64,000 bases of DNA from Sporosarcina sp. PTS2304 (GCF_003351785.1 NZ_CP031230.1:2203001-2267000); one strand, 5' to 3'. Positions 16,778 through 26,094 are shown, counted from the stretch's first letter. Notes: generated by a model from the letters alone, not told the origin. Numbers and translations: made by a program.

Positions 16778-17624
16778 GATAGATCCGGTTAAGCACTTTT
16801 TTAATTTGCGCTTCAAATAAACGCGGATTGAAAGGTTTCATCATGTACTCATCCACCCCATTCTCATACGCAAACAGCATTTCCGTCTCACTCTTGCGTT
16901 TTGTCATCATAATAATATGATATTTTTGTGTATTGGGTAACTCACGTAACGCATACAAAATATCCAAACCATTTTTCTTAGGCAATACATCATTCATAAT
17001 GACGATATGTGTATGTGCAGACTCATACCAATTAGAATCCAAAAAATCATGACCATCATGAAATACTTGAATCTCTAATTCCAGCTGACTAATTGACACA
17101 CGATCCATTAGTTTCTGAAGGACTGTCGTAACTAGTGGATCTTCGTCAATAATACTAACTCGGATGACTTGTTGGTTCAGTATTCGAAACGTACGATCTT
17201 TTACACATATCGTCTGCCCCTCTAGTTCACGTGCGCGTTCTATCGCAAGGAGTCCGACTTTCATTATATCTTCATGCGAGACAGTTCCATTTCTGACTTC
17301 TAACATAGCAGTAGCCAATGGATAAGAACGCACTTCTTCGGTTTTCGCTAATCTATCTATAAATACATTCGCTTCCGCCTCGCCTGTGTTGGTCATCAAA
17401 ATAATATCCGGCTGACCGTCTGGAAAGCGAAATAATATATCCGAATCACGTAACTGCATCGCTAATAATAGCTTTGCTGATTCTGTATCTTCAGGGCTCG
17501 TAACGAATACTACTGTAAATATCCGTTGAAAACGTTTCATATTCGCTACTTGCCACGTTAGAAAGTTCGGAAACAAGGACGCGTCTACTATATTGTATCG
17601 TTCCTGACTCAAAGCCTCACACAC
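16770..17624 (-). CDS. Degenerate GGDEF-like plus receiver-domain protein
   Basis: The 284-residue soluble protein has two parts. Residues about 30-140 have the pattern of a GGDEF domain, but the active-site motif is lost (FRFPDGQPD where RxGGDEF would be). Residues about 155-280 form a receiver domain with the acidic pocket D160-E161-D162, T241 and K263 kept. The phospho-acceptor aspartate is replaced by N211, with an aspartate next to it (IMNDVLP). It therefore probably does not work by ordinary phosphorylation and may be a binding or scaffold regulator (inference). GTG start; other starts a few codons downstream cannot be excluded. Confidence 0.75.
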   Translation of the reverse strand: MCEALSQERYNIVDASLFPNFLTWQVANMKRFQRIFTVVFVTSPEDTESAKLLLAMQLRDSDILFRFPDGQPDIILMTNTGEAEANVFIDRLAKTEEVRSYPLATAMLEVRNGTVSHEDIMKVGLLAIERARELEGQTICVKDRTFRILNQQVIRVSIIDEDPLVTTVLQKLMDRVSISQLELEIQVFHDGHDFLDSNWYESAHTHIVIMNDVLPKKNGLDILYALRELPNTQKYHIIMMTKRKSETEMLFAYENGVDEYMMKPFNPRLFEAQIKKVLNRIYHE

Positions 17625-17651
17625 CTTTACCTAATATACGTTAATAATATT

Positions 17652-19364
17652 TTAAAACTTTTTTAAATAATCATTTACTTCGGGAATCAAAGAACTTTCT
17701 ACCATTATATAATTCAAACCGCTTTCTTTATCTATTAGGGGAATAAGCAACTCTTCATATTGACTAATCATCGGAATGACAACTAATGATATATGATTTT
17801 CGGCTGCCAGTTTTTCTATTACAGATAGTTCTTCATCGGAACTCGTGCTAATGGATCGCAAATAGAACAACTGCGACACGCCGTACGTTTTAGCAAAAGT
17901 TGAATACTCTTTTGGTTCGAGCATTGGACCTACTAGCAAATTACGTTCATGACGCTTCACTTTTCCTAAAGAAAATGCAATGTCATCAAATTCTTTCCCA
18001 CGTGTATCCGATCCGTACAACAAGCCGATAGCCACGCGCTTTACTTGCTTGCTTTTTTTTGCTGTTACGAGATACGTCAGGCTCTTGTTTTCTTTAGACT
18101 CTTTTATACTTAAATATTGTTCATCTAAAGAGAGTTCGTCCATGTCCACGAAATCAGTTATGCCTAATTCACGCAATCGATCACTTTCCTCTTTAGTCGG
18201 CTGGCAACCTACTAGCATTTTGCGACCTACCCACTCACTCTTACCACACTGCAATTCAGGTGGAACAGCTCCAGTAAGGGTTGTCCCCCAGTCCAAATAT
18301 GTTTCAAGCATCATGAGCGCAGGGCTATTACTAAAATCATGCACATACACTTTATGATCCAATGATTGGAGATACTCAGCTATTTTACGTATTTCTCGAA
18401 TGGAGGGCTCTTCCACAATCGGCATCGATGTATAGGTCATTTGTAATTCTGCAACAATCTTTTTCTCTTTCAACGGCCATTCAGAATCTTGCGGATCTTT
18501 CAGTAAGGAAACGACTTCCTCAACTTCCCCGCGCTTAATACGCGTAAACCACTCTTCTTCTGTCGGAAAAGGTCCCATGACAATCGACTGATCAGGGAAA
18601 TAAAATAAACTTCCTCTCTCCAATGTCGTCGGTTGTAAAAATCGCAGTTGATATTGTTCATCGCCTGTTTCTTCATTGACCACTTGTTTAATGACGTCCA
18701 CTCGGTGTCTGCCTAAATAGCAATGAACATAATACTTTTTATCTTCTTTGATCAACTCTCGCACTCGCTCAATAGACTTTGAGTTATCTCCCACCCAAGG
18801 CAACATCGGCAACGAATGTACATCCAGTCCAACTTCTTCTGCTGAACGAATTTCTTGATCGAGTAAAGGTTTTTCAATAGGTAATGTAGGACTTAATAAT
18901 GTAATAACCCCGTCATATCCTTGTGCTTTTAACTGAACTAAATCCTCTTTTTCAGGATACGGCCCAAACGTAAAGCGATCCCCTTCCACAACTTCCCCTT
19001 GAGAAGACTGTACAAGTCCACTGCCAGTATTCATAAAGTAATATAGTCCAGCCAAGCATAGGAACAGTGAACACGCAACTATCGTCCACGTTAACCGCCA
19101 GCGATTTCTTTTTACGACTATAAAGTAATAAAGAAAAGAGACGACAAAACCAAATGCCACCCAGCCGACTACAAAGTATTTCATGACAGTGTCTATTTTA
19201 AATTGAGACCATCCTCTATCTGTATACATTTGCTCAATAGGAACGACAGCAAACAATAAAAAGAAGATGCCTCCTCCGACACCGAATGTGCTCAGAAATA
19301 TAAACCAAATCAAAACTTTTATATAAAAACGACTTTTAGGTTTATCCTTCACTAGGCTCACCAT
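17652..19364 (-). CDS. Membrane protein with dual-specificity-phosphatase-like repeats
   Basis: A 570-residue protein. Three membrane segments (about 17-41, 63-84, 91-111) with positively charged cytoplasmic flanks put the long C-terminal part outside the cell. Residues about 125-240 resemble a dual-specificity phosphatase with an intact C-x5-R loop (HCYLGRHR, C215 and R221). Two or three further copies (about 250-370, 375-460, 465-570) share the opening pattern (MGPFPTEEEW, VGCQPTKEESD, VGPMLEPKEYS) but lack the catalytic loop. Its operon suggests a role in surface polysaccharide production. I know of no described protein with this exact arrangement; function is unknown. Confidence 0.7.
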   Translation of the reverse strand: MVSLVKDKPKSRFYIKVLIWFIFLSTFGVGGGIFFLLFAVVPIEQMYTDRGWSQFKIDTVMKYFVVGWVAFGFVVSFLYYFIVVKRNRWRLTWTIVACSLFLCLAGLYYFMNTGSGLVQSSQGEVVEGDRFTFGPYPEKEDLVQLKAQGYDGVITLLSPTLPIEKPLLDQEIRSAEEVGLDVHSLPMLPWVGDNSKSIERVRELIKEDKKYYVHCYLGRHRVDVIKQVVNEETGDEQYQLRFLQPTTLERGSLFYFPDQSIVMGPFPTEEEWFTRIKRGEVEEVVSLLKDPQDSEWPLKEKKIVAELQMTYTSMPIVEEPSIREIRKIAEYLQSLDHKVYVHDFSNSPALMMLETYLDWGTTLTGAVPPELQCGKSEWVGRKMLVGCQPTKEESDRLRELGITDFVDMDELSLDEQYLSIKESKENKSLTYLVTAKKSKQVKRVAIGLLYGSDTRGKEFDDIAFSLGKVKRHERNLLVGPMLEPKEYSTFAKTYGVSQLFYLRSISTSSDEELSVIEKLAAENHISLVVIPMISQYEELLIPLIDKESGLNYIMVESSLIPEVNDYLKKF

Positions 19365-20427
19365 CTTTTCTTTCGACTGTCTCCTCTAGTATTGCTTCCA
19401 TCATAGGAAAATACGTCAACCAGTAGAAAGCAGAGACATCTTTTGCAAAATATTTATAAAAGTTATGCACTCCTTGCCATTTCACCAGCGGTTGCATATC
19501 AAAATCAGCGTAGTCACCTGCAAAATAATAGGTGTTTTTACTCTCTTGATGTAATACAGCGGGAAACTTTTCAGGAATACCAGCATCATGCAATACACTT
19601 CTACCTTTTTCCGTCAAATCAAATTCATACGTAGCGTATACTTTTGTTTCACCTACTGGCTCTACTACATCAAACCAATAAATATAAGAAGACGCATTCA
19701 CTTTTGGGAACTTCTTTTCTCCCATTGTTGTGAGTTTAAAGCGAGCTGCACTTTTCGTCTGTTGACCGTCTAGCACAACTACTTGCCCCGAAGTGTGAAC
19801 AAATGCTAAGCCAGCTCCTGCAAGTATCCAATCATCGCCAGTTTGTTGTTGATAGCTGTCAATCAACCATTGAGGAACTTCATCGCTCGATAAATCCGTA
19901 AAATGTCGACCAACCCACCCCGACCAGTTTACTCCCAAACTTTTTTGCATAATACCGCTCACTTCATCACTTGTAGGGGAAGCAAAACTATTAAATTCAG
20001 CGATTAGTGTCGTGTTTTCATCTCTGCTGGCCATTAATTCATTCCACTCTAGTAATTCCATTCCACCATAAATAAGTTCCGAACGCTCTCCTTCAGGACT
20101 CTTTTTCAAATCGTCACTAAAGACGCCGTACGTATCCGCAACGTATATTAAATCTGCCAAGCGCGCACGAAAAGGGGTCATCGCTACTTGGTCATATGGA
20201 TCAAAACCATAATAATCACGACCTAGATCATAAAACTCTCCATCAGCACGTATAATTTTCTTGCTATCTAATATATGAAAGAATCCTTTATGTTCTCTGT
20301 AATCTTTTTTTGCCACTGATTTATCAATTACGACAATATCTAAAACTCTTTCTTCTTTGATTTGCCAGTATATTCTAGGCGAAAGGATGAGTAATAGTAG
20401 AATAAGAGCGACTATGATTTTTTTCAT
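19342..20427 (-). CDS. Signal-anchored extracytoplasmic protein of the polysaccharide-type operon
   Basis: A 361-residue protein with an N-terminal signal or anchor segment (residues 3-20) and an external domain I do not recognise. It contains aromatic-rich stretches (DLGRDYYGFDPYDQ; GVNWSGWVGRHF) that could bind sugars, but this is speculative. It is first in the five-gene operon, with a strong site GGAAGGAG. Its end overlaps the next gene by 23 bp, so the two are translationally linked. Confidence 0.6.
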   Translation of the reverse strand: MKKIIVALILLLLILSPRIYWQIKEERVLDIVVIDKSVAKKDYREHKGFFHILDSKKIIRADGEFYDLGRDYYGFDPYDQVAMTPFRARLADLIYVADTYGVFSDDLKKSPEGERSELIYGGMELLEWNELMASRDENTTLIAEFNSFASPTSDEVSGIMQKSLGVNWSGWVGRHFTDLSSDEVPQWLIDSYQQQTGDDWILAGAGLAFVHTSGQVVVLDGQQTKSAARFKLTTMGEKKFPKVNASSYIYWFDVVEPVGETKVYATYEFDLTEKGRSVLHDAGIPEKFPAVLHQESKNTYYFAGDYADFDMQPLVKWQGVHNFYKYFAKDVSAFYWLTYFPMMEAILEETVERKDGEPSEG

Positions 20428-20573
20428 TGATTACTCCTTCCTTCATTCAATAAATGATCTATTACATTTTACTTCTTTATCCATATTACTATATTGTCTT
20501 GTATACTTACAAACAATATTTTAGTTATATAATACTAGATTTATTACTAACTAATGTTGTATAATTAACATAT

Positions 20574-20593
20574 AGGTATAAATAATTATACCT
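20574..20593. promoter_or_regulatory. Palindrome in a divergent promoter region
   Basis: AGGTATAA and TTATACCT flank a 4-bp centre between the polysaccharide-type operon and the divergent hydrolase-like gene. TATAAT-like boxes lie nearby at about 20528 and 20560. It could be a shared operator. Confidence 0.4.
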
Positions 20594-20626
20594 GTGCAAA
20601 ATAAATTATAAAACGAGGCTACTTAC

Positions 20627-21511
20627 ATGTCGAAAAAAGTAATTTCCCTATGGATGGCAGCGATTGTTTTGGTCTTTACTAACTTTATATGGCTTAAACC
20701 AATGCTAACTATGCGAGTTGAACAACCAAAAGCAACTTGGTTATGGCATACATCCCAAATTATTGAACAGCCCGGGGAACTTATAACATTTCTAGACAAA
20801 AATAACGTTAATACTCTTTATCTACAAATAAATACGGATTTACCAATCGACGTTTACCAGAAGTTCATACAACAAGCAGGATCTTATGGAATTGAAGTCC
20901 ATGCCCTTGACGGAGCACCTCATTGGACAAGTAAGCGGCAACCTGTGGAAAACTTTTTTCGTTGGGTAGAAAAATACCAATCCGTTTCTGAAAAAACTGC
21001 ACAATTTACAGGAATACATTTGGATATTGAACCTTACATATTACCAAGTTGGGGATCAGACAACCAAAAGACCATTGAAAATTTTCAACAAACGATTCAA
21101 TATGCTGAAGAAGAAGCTTCAATGTTAGGATTGCATTTAGGAGTTGATATAGCTTTTTGGTTTGATACTTCTTTCTATTCTAATTCATTTGGAGAAGGAG
21201 TATTGTCTGAATGGCTTATCGATCATTCAGATAGTGTCAGCGTAATGGCCTATCGCAACAAAGCAAAGGGTCGTAACGGAATTATCGCGTTATCACAAAA
21301 CGAAGTGGATTACGCACGATCTGTAGGAAAAGATATACGAATTGCTGCAGAAACTAGCAAAACCGCTGAAGGAGATCATCTGACGTTCTTTGGTAAAAAA
21401 AATGCCTATATGAACAACCATTTACGTGAAGTCGAAGGAGCATTTAATCACAGCGATCACTTTAAAGGAATCGCTATCCACTCTCTAGAAAGCTGGATGC
21501 AACGCAAGTAG
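20627..21511 (+). CDS. Secreted glycoside-hydrolase-like TIM-barrel protein
   Basis: A 294-residue protein with an N-terminal signal or anchor (about residues 7-24) followed by a beta/alpha barrel pattern. GIHLDIEPY near residue 128 looks like the acidic catalytic strand of family 18-type and related glycosidases. VSVMAYRN near 205 and IRIAAETSK near 243 fit later barrel strands. It is transcribed away from the polysaccharide-type operon with a shared promoter region. It may trim or degrade the polymer, as hydrolases often do beside such loci (inference). Confidence 0.6.
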   Translation: MSKKVISLWMAAIVLVFTNFIWLKPMLTMRVEQPKATWLWHTSQIIEQPGELITFLDKNNVNTLYLQINTDLPIDVYQKFIQQAGSYGIEVHALDGAPHWTSKRQPVENFFRWVEKYQSVSEKTAQFTGIHLDIEPYILPSWGSDNQKTIENFQQTIQYAEEEASMLGLHLGVDIAFWFDTSFYSNSFGEGVLSEWLIDHSDSVSVMAYRNKAKGRNGIIALSQNEVDYARSVGKDIRIAAETSKTAEGDHLTFFGKKNAYMNNHLREVEGAFNHSDHFKGIAIHSLESWMQRK

Positions 21512-21522
21512 AATTCCTACAC

Positions 21523-21564
21523 AAGAAGAGCCGTTCCCTGCATGAATAGGGAAACGGCTCTTCT
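21523..21564. terminator. Bidirectional terminator
   Basis: AAGAAGAGCCGTTCCCT and AGGGAAACGGCTCTTCTT form a long stem between the hydrolase-like gene and the convergent flavin reductase gene. Confidence 0.85.
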
Positions 21565-21619
21565 TTGTAAATATATCATACCTGTCGATTCACCATAGTA
21601 TGTGTAATTTGTCGGTGTA

Positions 21620-22132
21620 TTATGCTTTGCCATCTTGTTCATAAAAAACGGGTGGAACTGAACCAAACACTCTGCGATGATATAACATCGGATCTTTCTG
21701 TTTATCCACTTGTAAATTCACGACTTCACCGATAATAATTGTATGATCTCCAGCTTCAATAGTTTGGAACGTCTTACATTCAAACACGCCAAACGCGTCT
21801 TCAATAACCGGCACGCCATTTTCAGACATCTCCCACTGACATGTAGAGAAACGATCCTCGACACGGCTTGCAAACGTACTGCACAGTTGTTGTTGATCTC
21901 CAGCCAATACGTGAACAGCAAACTTCCCGCCTTCTGTAAACGCTTTTATAGAAGATACTCTATGATCTATAGACCATAATAACAGCATCGGATCTAGCGA
22001 CACCGAAGCAAACGAATTGACCGTCAATCCTACAGGTGTCCCGTCCTCTGTAACCGCAGTTACCACGGTTACTCCTGTTGGATAGTTCCCCATAATTTCC
22101 TTGAATAAATTTTGTTGTTCCTCTTTTTTCAT
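21620..22132 (-). CDS. Flavin reductase-like FMN-binding protein
   Basis: A 170-residue protein of the flavin reductase split-barrel family (HpaC/RutF type). YPTGVTVVTA near residue 15, GLTVNSFASVSLDP near 35 and the C-terminal GDHTIIIGEV are typical of these FMN-binding proteins, which supply reduced flavin to two-component monooxygenases. No monooxygenase gene is next to it. Cytoplasmic; strong site AAAGGAGAG. Confidence 0.88.
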   Translation of the reverse strand: MKKEEQQNLFKEIMGNYPTGVTVVTAVTEDGTPVGLTVNSFASVSLDPMLLLWSIDHRVSSIKAFTEGGKFAVHVLAGDQQQLCSTFASRVEDRFSTCQWEMSENGVPVIEDAFGVFECKTFQTIEAGDHTIIIGEVVNLQVDKQKDPMLYHRRVFGSVPPVFYEQDGKA

Positions 22133-22348
22133 AACATACTCTCTCCTTTATAAATAAGCTATTATATTATGAATATGTTGATATTCATTAAAAAAGCCGT
22201 TACTCATTCTATCATAGCACTTCCTATGACATTCTTCATTTTCCCTAACTTTTCAAAGGCTTTTATCGAATTAGATATGGGTTACTTGTCTTTTTTCACT
22301 CTAATTATATTGACAAAACTTATTTTCTAAATTTTCTTTCTACTCTAC

Positions 22349-22373
22349 GTTTAAATACATGAAAATAGGATAA
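22349..22373 (+). promoter_or_regulatory. SigB-like promoter before the dehydrogenase pair
   Basis: GTTTAA and GGATAA are 13 bp apart, close to the SigB consensus GTTTAA/GGGTAT. Transcription from it would run through the hairpins at about 22389-22467 before the Tat-exported subunit gene. Confidence 0.5.
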
Positions 22374-22413
22374 AGTTAGATATACTGTATGTAGTTTTCT
22401 ACTACATGTAAAT

Positions 22414-22467
22414 GTGAGCTGCACGAATCGCTAGGTACGTCCTATTGGTTTTGCAGCTTACTTTTTT
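22414..22467 (+). terminator. Terminator-like hairpin in the leader of the dehydrogenase pair
   Basis: GTGAGCTGC and GCAGCTTAC are followed by TTTTTT. A smaller hairpin (ATGTAG/CTACAT) lies just upstream, and CCTATT in the loop could pair with AATAGG near 22366. It may end a small RNA of about 85 nt or act as an attenuator. Nothing else is seen in the gap 22133-22534. Confidence 0.55.
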
Positions 22468-22534
22468 CGTACATAACCTCTCTATCCACTAGAACAACTG
22501 AAGAAGAGGTTGAACAATAAAGGAGGAGATTCAT

Positions 22535-23365
22535 GTGACAGAACCTAAAAATCCTGATGCTACTCAAAAAGGCATTAGCCGGCGAAACTTCATGAAAAAT
22601 ACTGGTTTATTAGCTGGCGGTTTGGTAGGTGGTTCATTATTTGGTGGTTTGCTGACGAACCAGATGCAAAAGACGGATGAACCTGCCACAGTGCATGAAA
22701 CGAATAATGTAGCAGAAGCCCGAATATTTTTTAGTAGTAGCGCAGAATTCGATATTTTATCCGCTGCAACTGAACGGCTTTTCCCTAAAGACAGCATAGG
22801 TCCAGGTGCTATCGAATTAGGCGTCCCCTATTTTATCGATAGACAACTTGCCGGAGAATGGGGCACGAACGCCAAGGAATATATGCGCGGTCCTTTTTTG
22901 CAATCAGCTAGTGTAGCAGATTATGAAAACCTGGAAGACACAGAACAAGACAAAGGTCCAAATGCTGAAACTCAAGTACCTGTACCGTCAGCGAGATATC
23001 AGACGCGTATGACTAGAGGTGAAATTTTCATAGAAGGCATCCATGCTATGGAATTAACTTCAAAAGATGCGTTTGATATGGGCTTTACGGAATTATCGCC
23101 TGACCAACAAGATGAAATTCTTCAATTATTCGATGAAGGAAAAGCGAAAATGAACGGTGTTTCTTCGGCTACTTTTTTTAATCTGTTACTGCAAACAACA
23201 ATTGAAGGGGCTTATGCTGATCCGGTCTATGGAGGAAACCGTAATATGGAAGGATGGCGCATGAAAGAATACCCCGGACCTCGTGCAAGTTACACTGCAG
23301 ATATCGAAAAGGAAGACTTTATCGTTATGAAGCCGGTTAGTTTGAAAAATTATCAAGGACATTAA
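22535..23365 (+). CDS. Tat-exported gluconate 2-dehydrogenase subunit 3-like protein
   Basis: A 276-residue protein with a twin-arginine signal (SRRNFMKNTG, then a glycine/leucine-rich hydrophobic stretch to about residue 45). The mature part resembles the small subunit (subunit 3) of membrane-bound gluconate 2-dehydrogenase. In such complexes it carries the FAD-containing large subunit across the membrane in folded form. GTG start at 22535 after AAAGGAGGAG; the ATG two bases earlier runs straight into a stop. The large subunit gene follows after 17 bp. Confidence 0.88.
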   Translation: MTEPKNPDATQKGISRRNFMKNTGLLAGGLVGGSLFGGLLTNQMQKTDEPATVHETNNVAEARIFFSSSAEFDILSAATERLFPKDSIGPGAIELGVPYFIDRQLAGEWGTNAKEYMRGPFLQSASVADYENLEDTEQDKGPNAETQVPVPSARYQTRMTRGEIFIEGIHAMELTSKDAFDMGFTELSPDQQDEILQLFDEGKAKMNGVSSATFFNLLLQTTIEGAYADPVYGGNRNMEGWRMKEYPGPRASYTADIEKEDFIVMKPVSLKNYQGH

Positions 23366-23382
23366 TCATTGGAGGGACTTTT

Positions 23383-25128
23383 ATGGCCATAAAATTAAAA
23401 AAAGCAGATGTTGTCGTAGTAGGCAGTGGTTGGGCAGGCGGAGTCGTTTCAGCCGAACTGGCTAAAGCAGGATATAAGGTCGTAACTTTAGAACGTGGAA
23501 AAAAAGCAGATCGACAAGATTATATAGGAGTGAAAGATGAATTACGCTATACGGATCGTTTCGAAATGATGCAAAATTTATCTCCTGAAACCATTACTTC
23601 TCGTGTGACAATGGAAGACACTGCTCTTCCCGTACGTACTCGTGCAGAAATGATGGCAGGAACTGATTTAGGCGGTGGCAGCGTACACTGGGCTGGAGCT
23701 ACATATCGCTGGAGAGCATATGACTTCGAAATTCGTTCCAAAACAATTGAACGTTACGGCAAAGAAAAGATCCCTGAGGGTATGACTATACAGGACTGGG
23801 GTATCACGTATGATGAAATGGAACCATATTACGACAAATGGGAAAAGACAGCCGGCATTTCTGGTGAACCCGATCCGCTGGGCGATAGACGTTCGAGTGA
23901 CTATCCGAATCCCCCTATGCTAGAATCACCGGCTGTACGCTTATTTAAAGATACAACGAAGAAAATGGGTTACCACCCTTTCCAAGTCGCTTCCGGGAAT
24001 CTATCGCAAGCTTATACAAATCCTGATGGCGAAAAACTGAATGCATGCATGTTCTGTTCGTATTGCACTATGTATGGATGTGATTTCACAGCCAAATCCG
24101 ATCCACTTGCTACAGTCATTCCCACAGCTATTAAAACAGGAAATTGTGAAATCCGCACAAATTCACTTGTTCGACGTGTATTGCATAGTGGTGGGAAAGC
24201 GACAGGCGTAATGTATACAGACACGCGTACGGGAGTAGAATATGAACAACCTGCAGACGTTGTTGTACTTGGTGCATTTTCATTCACAAACAACCGCTTG
24301 CTAATGCTTTCAGAAATAGGTACGCAATATGATCCTACTACGCGTAAAGGAACTATCGGACGAAACTTTAACGGACAATTCAATATTACTTTTCTAGGTG
24401 CAAGAGGCTTTTTTGAAGATAAGAAATTTAACTTATACATGGGCGCAGGTGCACTCGGAGGCACAATGAGTGATTTCGCAGGTGATAACTTCGACCATAC
24501 TGATTTAGACTTCATACACGGTGGCGGAATAGAATTACGCCAATACGGAGATGCAGCCATTGCAACAAACCACGTTCCAAAAGGCACGCCAAGATGGGGC
24601 CCGGAGTTTAAGAAAAATTCAATTCACTACGCAAACCGTTCACTTATTGCATGGTATACTTCCGCTATCATGTCATGGTGGCATAATTATACAGACTTAG
24701 ATCCAACATACAAAGATGAGTTTGGCGACCCTTTACTCCGTATTACGAACCGCTACACCGATCAAGATCGCAATATTGCAAAATTCGGTATTGAGAAGTG
24801 TACTGAAATAATGAAAGAAATGGGTGCGGATATCGTAGATCCAGATGAAGTCCCAGAAGAATTCGATCACATTTATTCAGGTGGTCATTATGCTGGCGGA
24901 GTGATAATGGGAGCAGATCCTGAAACATCTGCCGTTAATAATTACTTGCAAATGTGGGATATGGACAACTTGTTTGTCGTAGGCGGTTCGGCATTCCCTC
25001 AATTCGGAAGTCACCACCCAACCGCTACCATAGGCGCCCTTGCCTATCGAGCAGCCGAAGGAGTAGAAAAATATTTAAAAGAACGCGGTCCGCTAGTAGA
25101 AGCAAGAAAAACTAGCGTAAACGCTTAG
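23383..25128 (+). CDS. GMC-family dehydrogenase, gluconate 2-dehydrogenase large subunit-like
   Basis: A 581-residue FAD-dependent oxidoreductase. The N-terminal dinucleotide fold GSGWAGGVVSAELA begins near residue 14. DLGGGSVHWAG lies near 95, a cysteine-rich piece (CMFCSYCTMYGC) near 220, and the C-terminal SHHPTATIGALAYRAA carries the active-site histidines of GMC enzymes. It has no signal of its own and probably leaves the cell with the Tat subunit. The electron acceptor (usually a cytochrome c subunit) is not encoded here. The substrate is a sugar acid or polyol by family; not decided. Confidence 0.88.
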   Translation: MAIKLKKADVVVVGSGWAGGVVSAELAKAGYKVVTLERGKKADRQDYIGVKDELRYTDRFEMMQNLSPETITSRVTMEDTALPVRTRAEMMAGTDLGGGSVHWAGATYRWRAYDFEIRSKTIERYGKEKIPEGMTIQDWGITYDEMEPYYDKWEKTAGISGEPDPLGDRRSSDYPNPPMLESPAVRLFKDTTKKMGYHPFQVASGNLSQAYTNPDGEKLNACMFCSYCTMYGCDFTAKSDPLATVIPTAIKTGNCEIRTNSLVRRVLHSGGKATGVMYTDTRTGVEYEQPADVVVLGAFSFTNNRLLMLSEIGTQYDPTTRKGTIGRNFNGQFNITFLGARGFFEDKKFNLYMGAGALGGTMSDFAGDNFDHTDLDFIHGGGIELRQYGDAAIATNHVPKGTPRWGPEFKKNSIHYANRSLIAWYTSAIMSWWHNYTDLDPTYKDEFGDPLLRITNRYTDQDRNIAKFGIEKCTEIMKEMGADIVDPDEVPEEFDHIYSGGHYAGGVIMGADPETSAVNNYLQMWDMDNLFVVGGSAFPQFGSHHPTATIGALAYRAAEGVEKYLKERGPLVEARKTSVNA

Positions 25129-25192
25129 CGGATAGAATATACATTTTATATGCACGAGTAGAAAGATAATAAAAGCACTCTTTCCCATCCCC

Positions 25193-26094
25193 CATCCGTT
25201 GAATCCCAACTATCTAGAACTAACAATCCAACGGTCGAAATCTCTCCTAAAGAAAGCTGAAGAGTGCAGTGAAGTGCAGGCCGGCGACTCAGTAAGGATC
25301 AGGTCGACAGGTGAAACAACCAAAGGAGCAAAGCGACTGGTTGGTTCACCGCGACCCCTTCTGAACGCGTCCGGCTGAAACGCAACGCAACGACATCCCC
25401 AACGTCTCCCATCACTCATCCGTTGAATACCAACTATCTAGAACTAACAATCCAACGGTCGAAATCTCTCCTAAAGAAAGCTGAAGAGTGCAGTGAAGTG
25501 CAGGCCGGCGACTCAGGAAGGATCAGGTCGACAGGTGAAACAACCAAAGGAGCAAAGCGACTGGTTGGTTCACCGCGACCCCTTCTGAACGCGTCCGGCT
25601 GAAACGCAACGCAACGACATCCCTAACGTCTCCCATCACTCATCCGTTGAATACCAACTATCTAGAACTAACAATCCAGCGGTTACAACCTCTCTCCTAA
25701 AGAAAGCTGAAGAGTGCAGTGAAGTGCAGGCCGGCGACTCAGGAAGGATCAGGTCGACAGGTGAAACAACCAAAGGAGCAAAGCGACTGGTTGGTTCACC
25801 GCGACCCCTTCTGAACGCGTCCGGCTGAAACGCAACGCAACGACATCCCTAACGTCTCCCATCACTCATCCGTTGAATACCAACTATCTAGAACTAACAA
25901 TCCAGCGGTTACAACCTCTCTCCTAAAGAAAGCTGAAGAGTGCAGTGAAGTGCAGGCCGGCGACTCAGGAAGGATCAGGTCGACAGGTGAAACAACCAAA
26001 GGAGCAAAGCGACTGGTTGGTTCACCGCGACCCCTTCTGAACGCGTCCGGCTGAAACGCAACGCAACGACATCCCTAACGTCTCCCATCACCCT
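25193..26094 (+). repeat. Four tandem class C structured repeats (about 225 bp each)
   Basis: Near-identical units begin at about 25193, 25417, 25641 and 25867, with a partial fifth at 26095. Each contains the family core GGATCAGGTCGACAGGTG. The outer stem is GCCGGCGACTCAGGAAGG with CCCTTCTGAACGCGTCCGGC, and the inner hairpin is GTGAAACAACCA with TGGTTGGTTCAC. The arms differ from classes A and B but remain complementary. The few differences between units (for example AACGGTCGAAATC versus AGCGGTTACAACC) show recent tandem duplication. The block fills the gap between the dehydrogenase pair and the TRAP operon. Confidence 0.92.

Noticed and set aside
24012..24587. Long minus-strand frame inside the GMC dehydrogenase gene
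   Set aside because: It is antisense to a clear enzyme with intact motifs and has no family resemblance.
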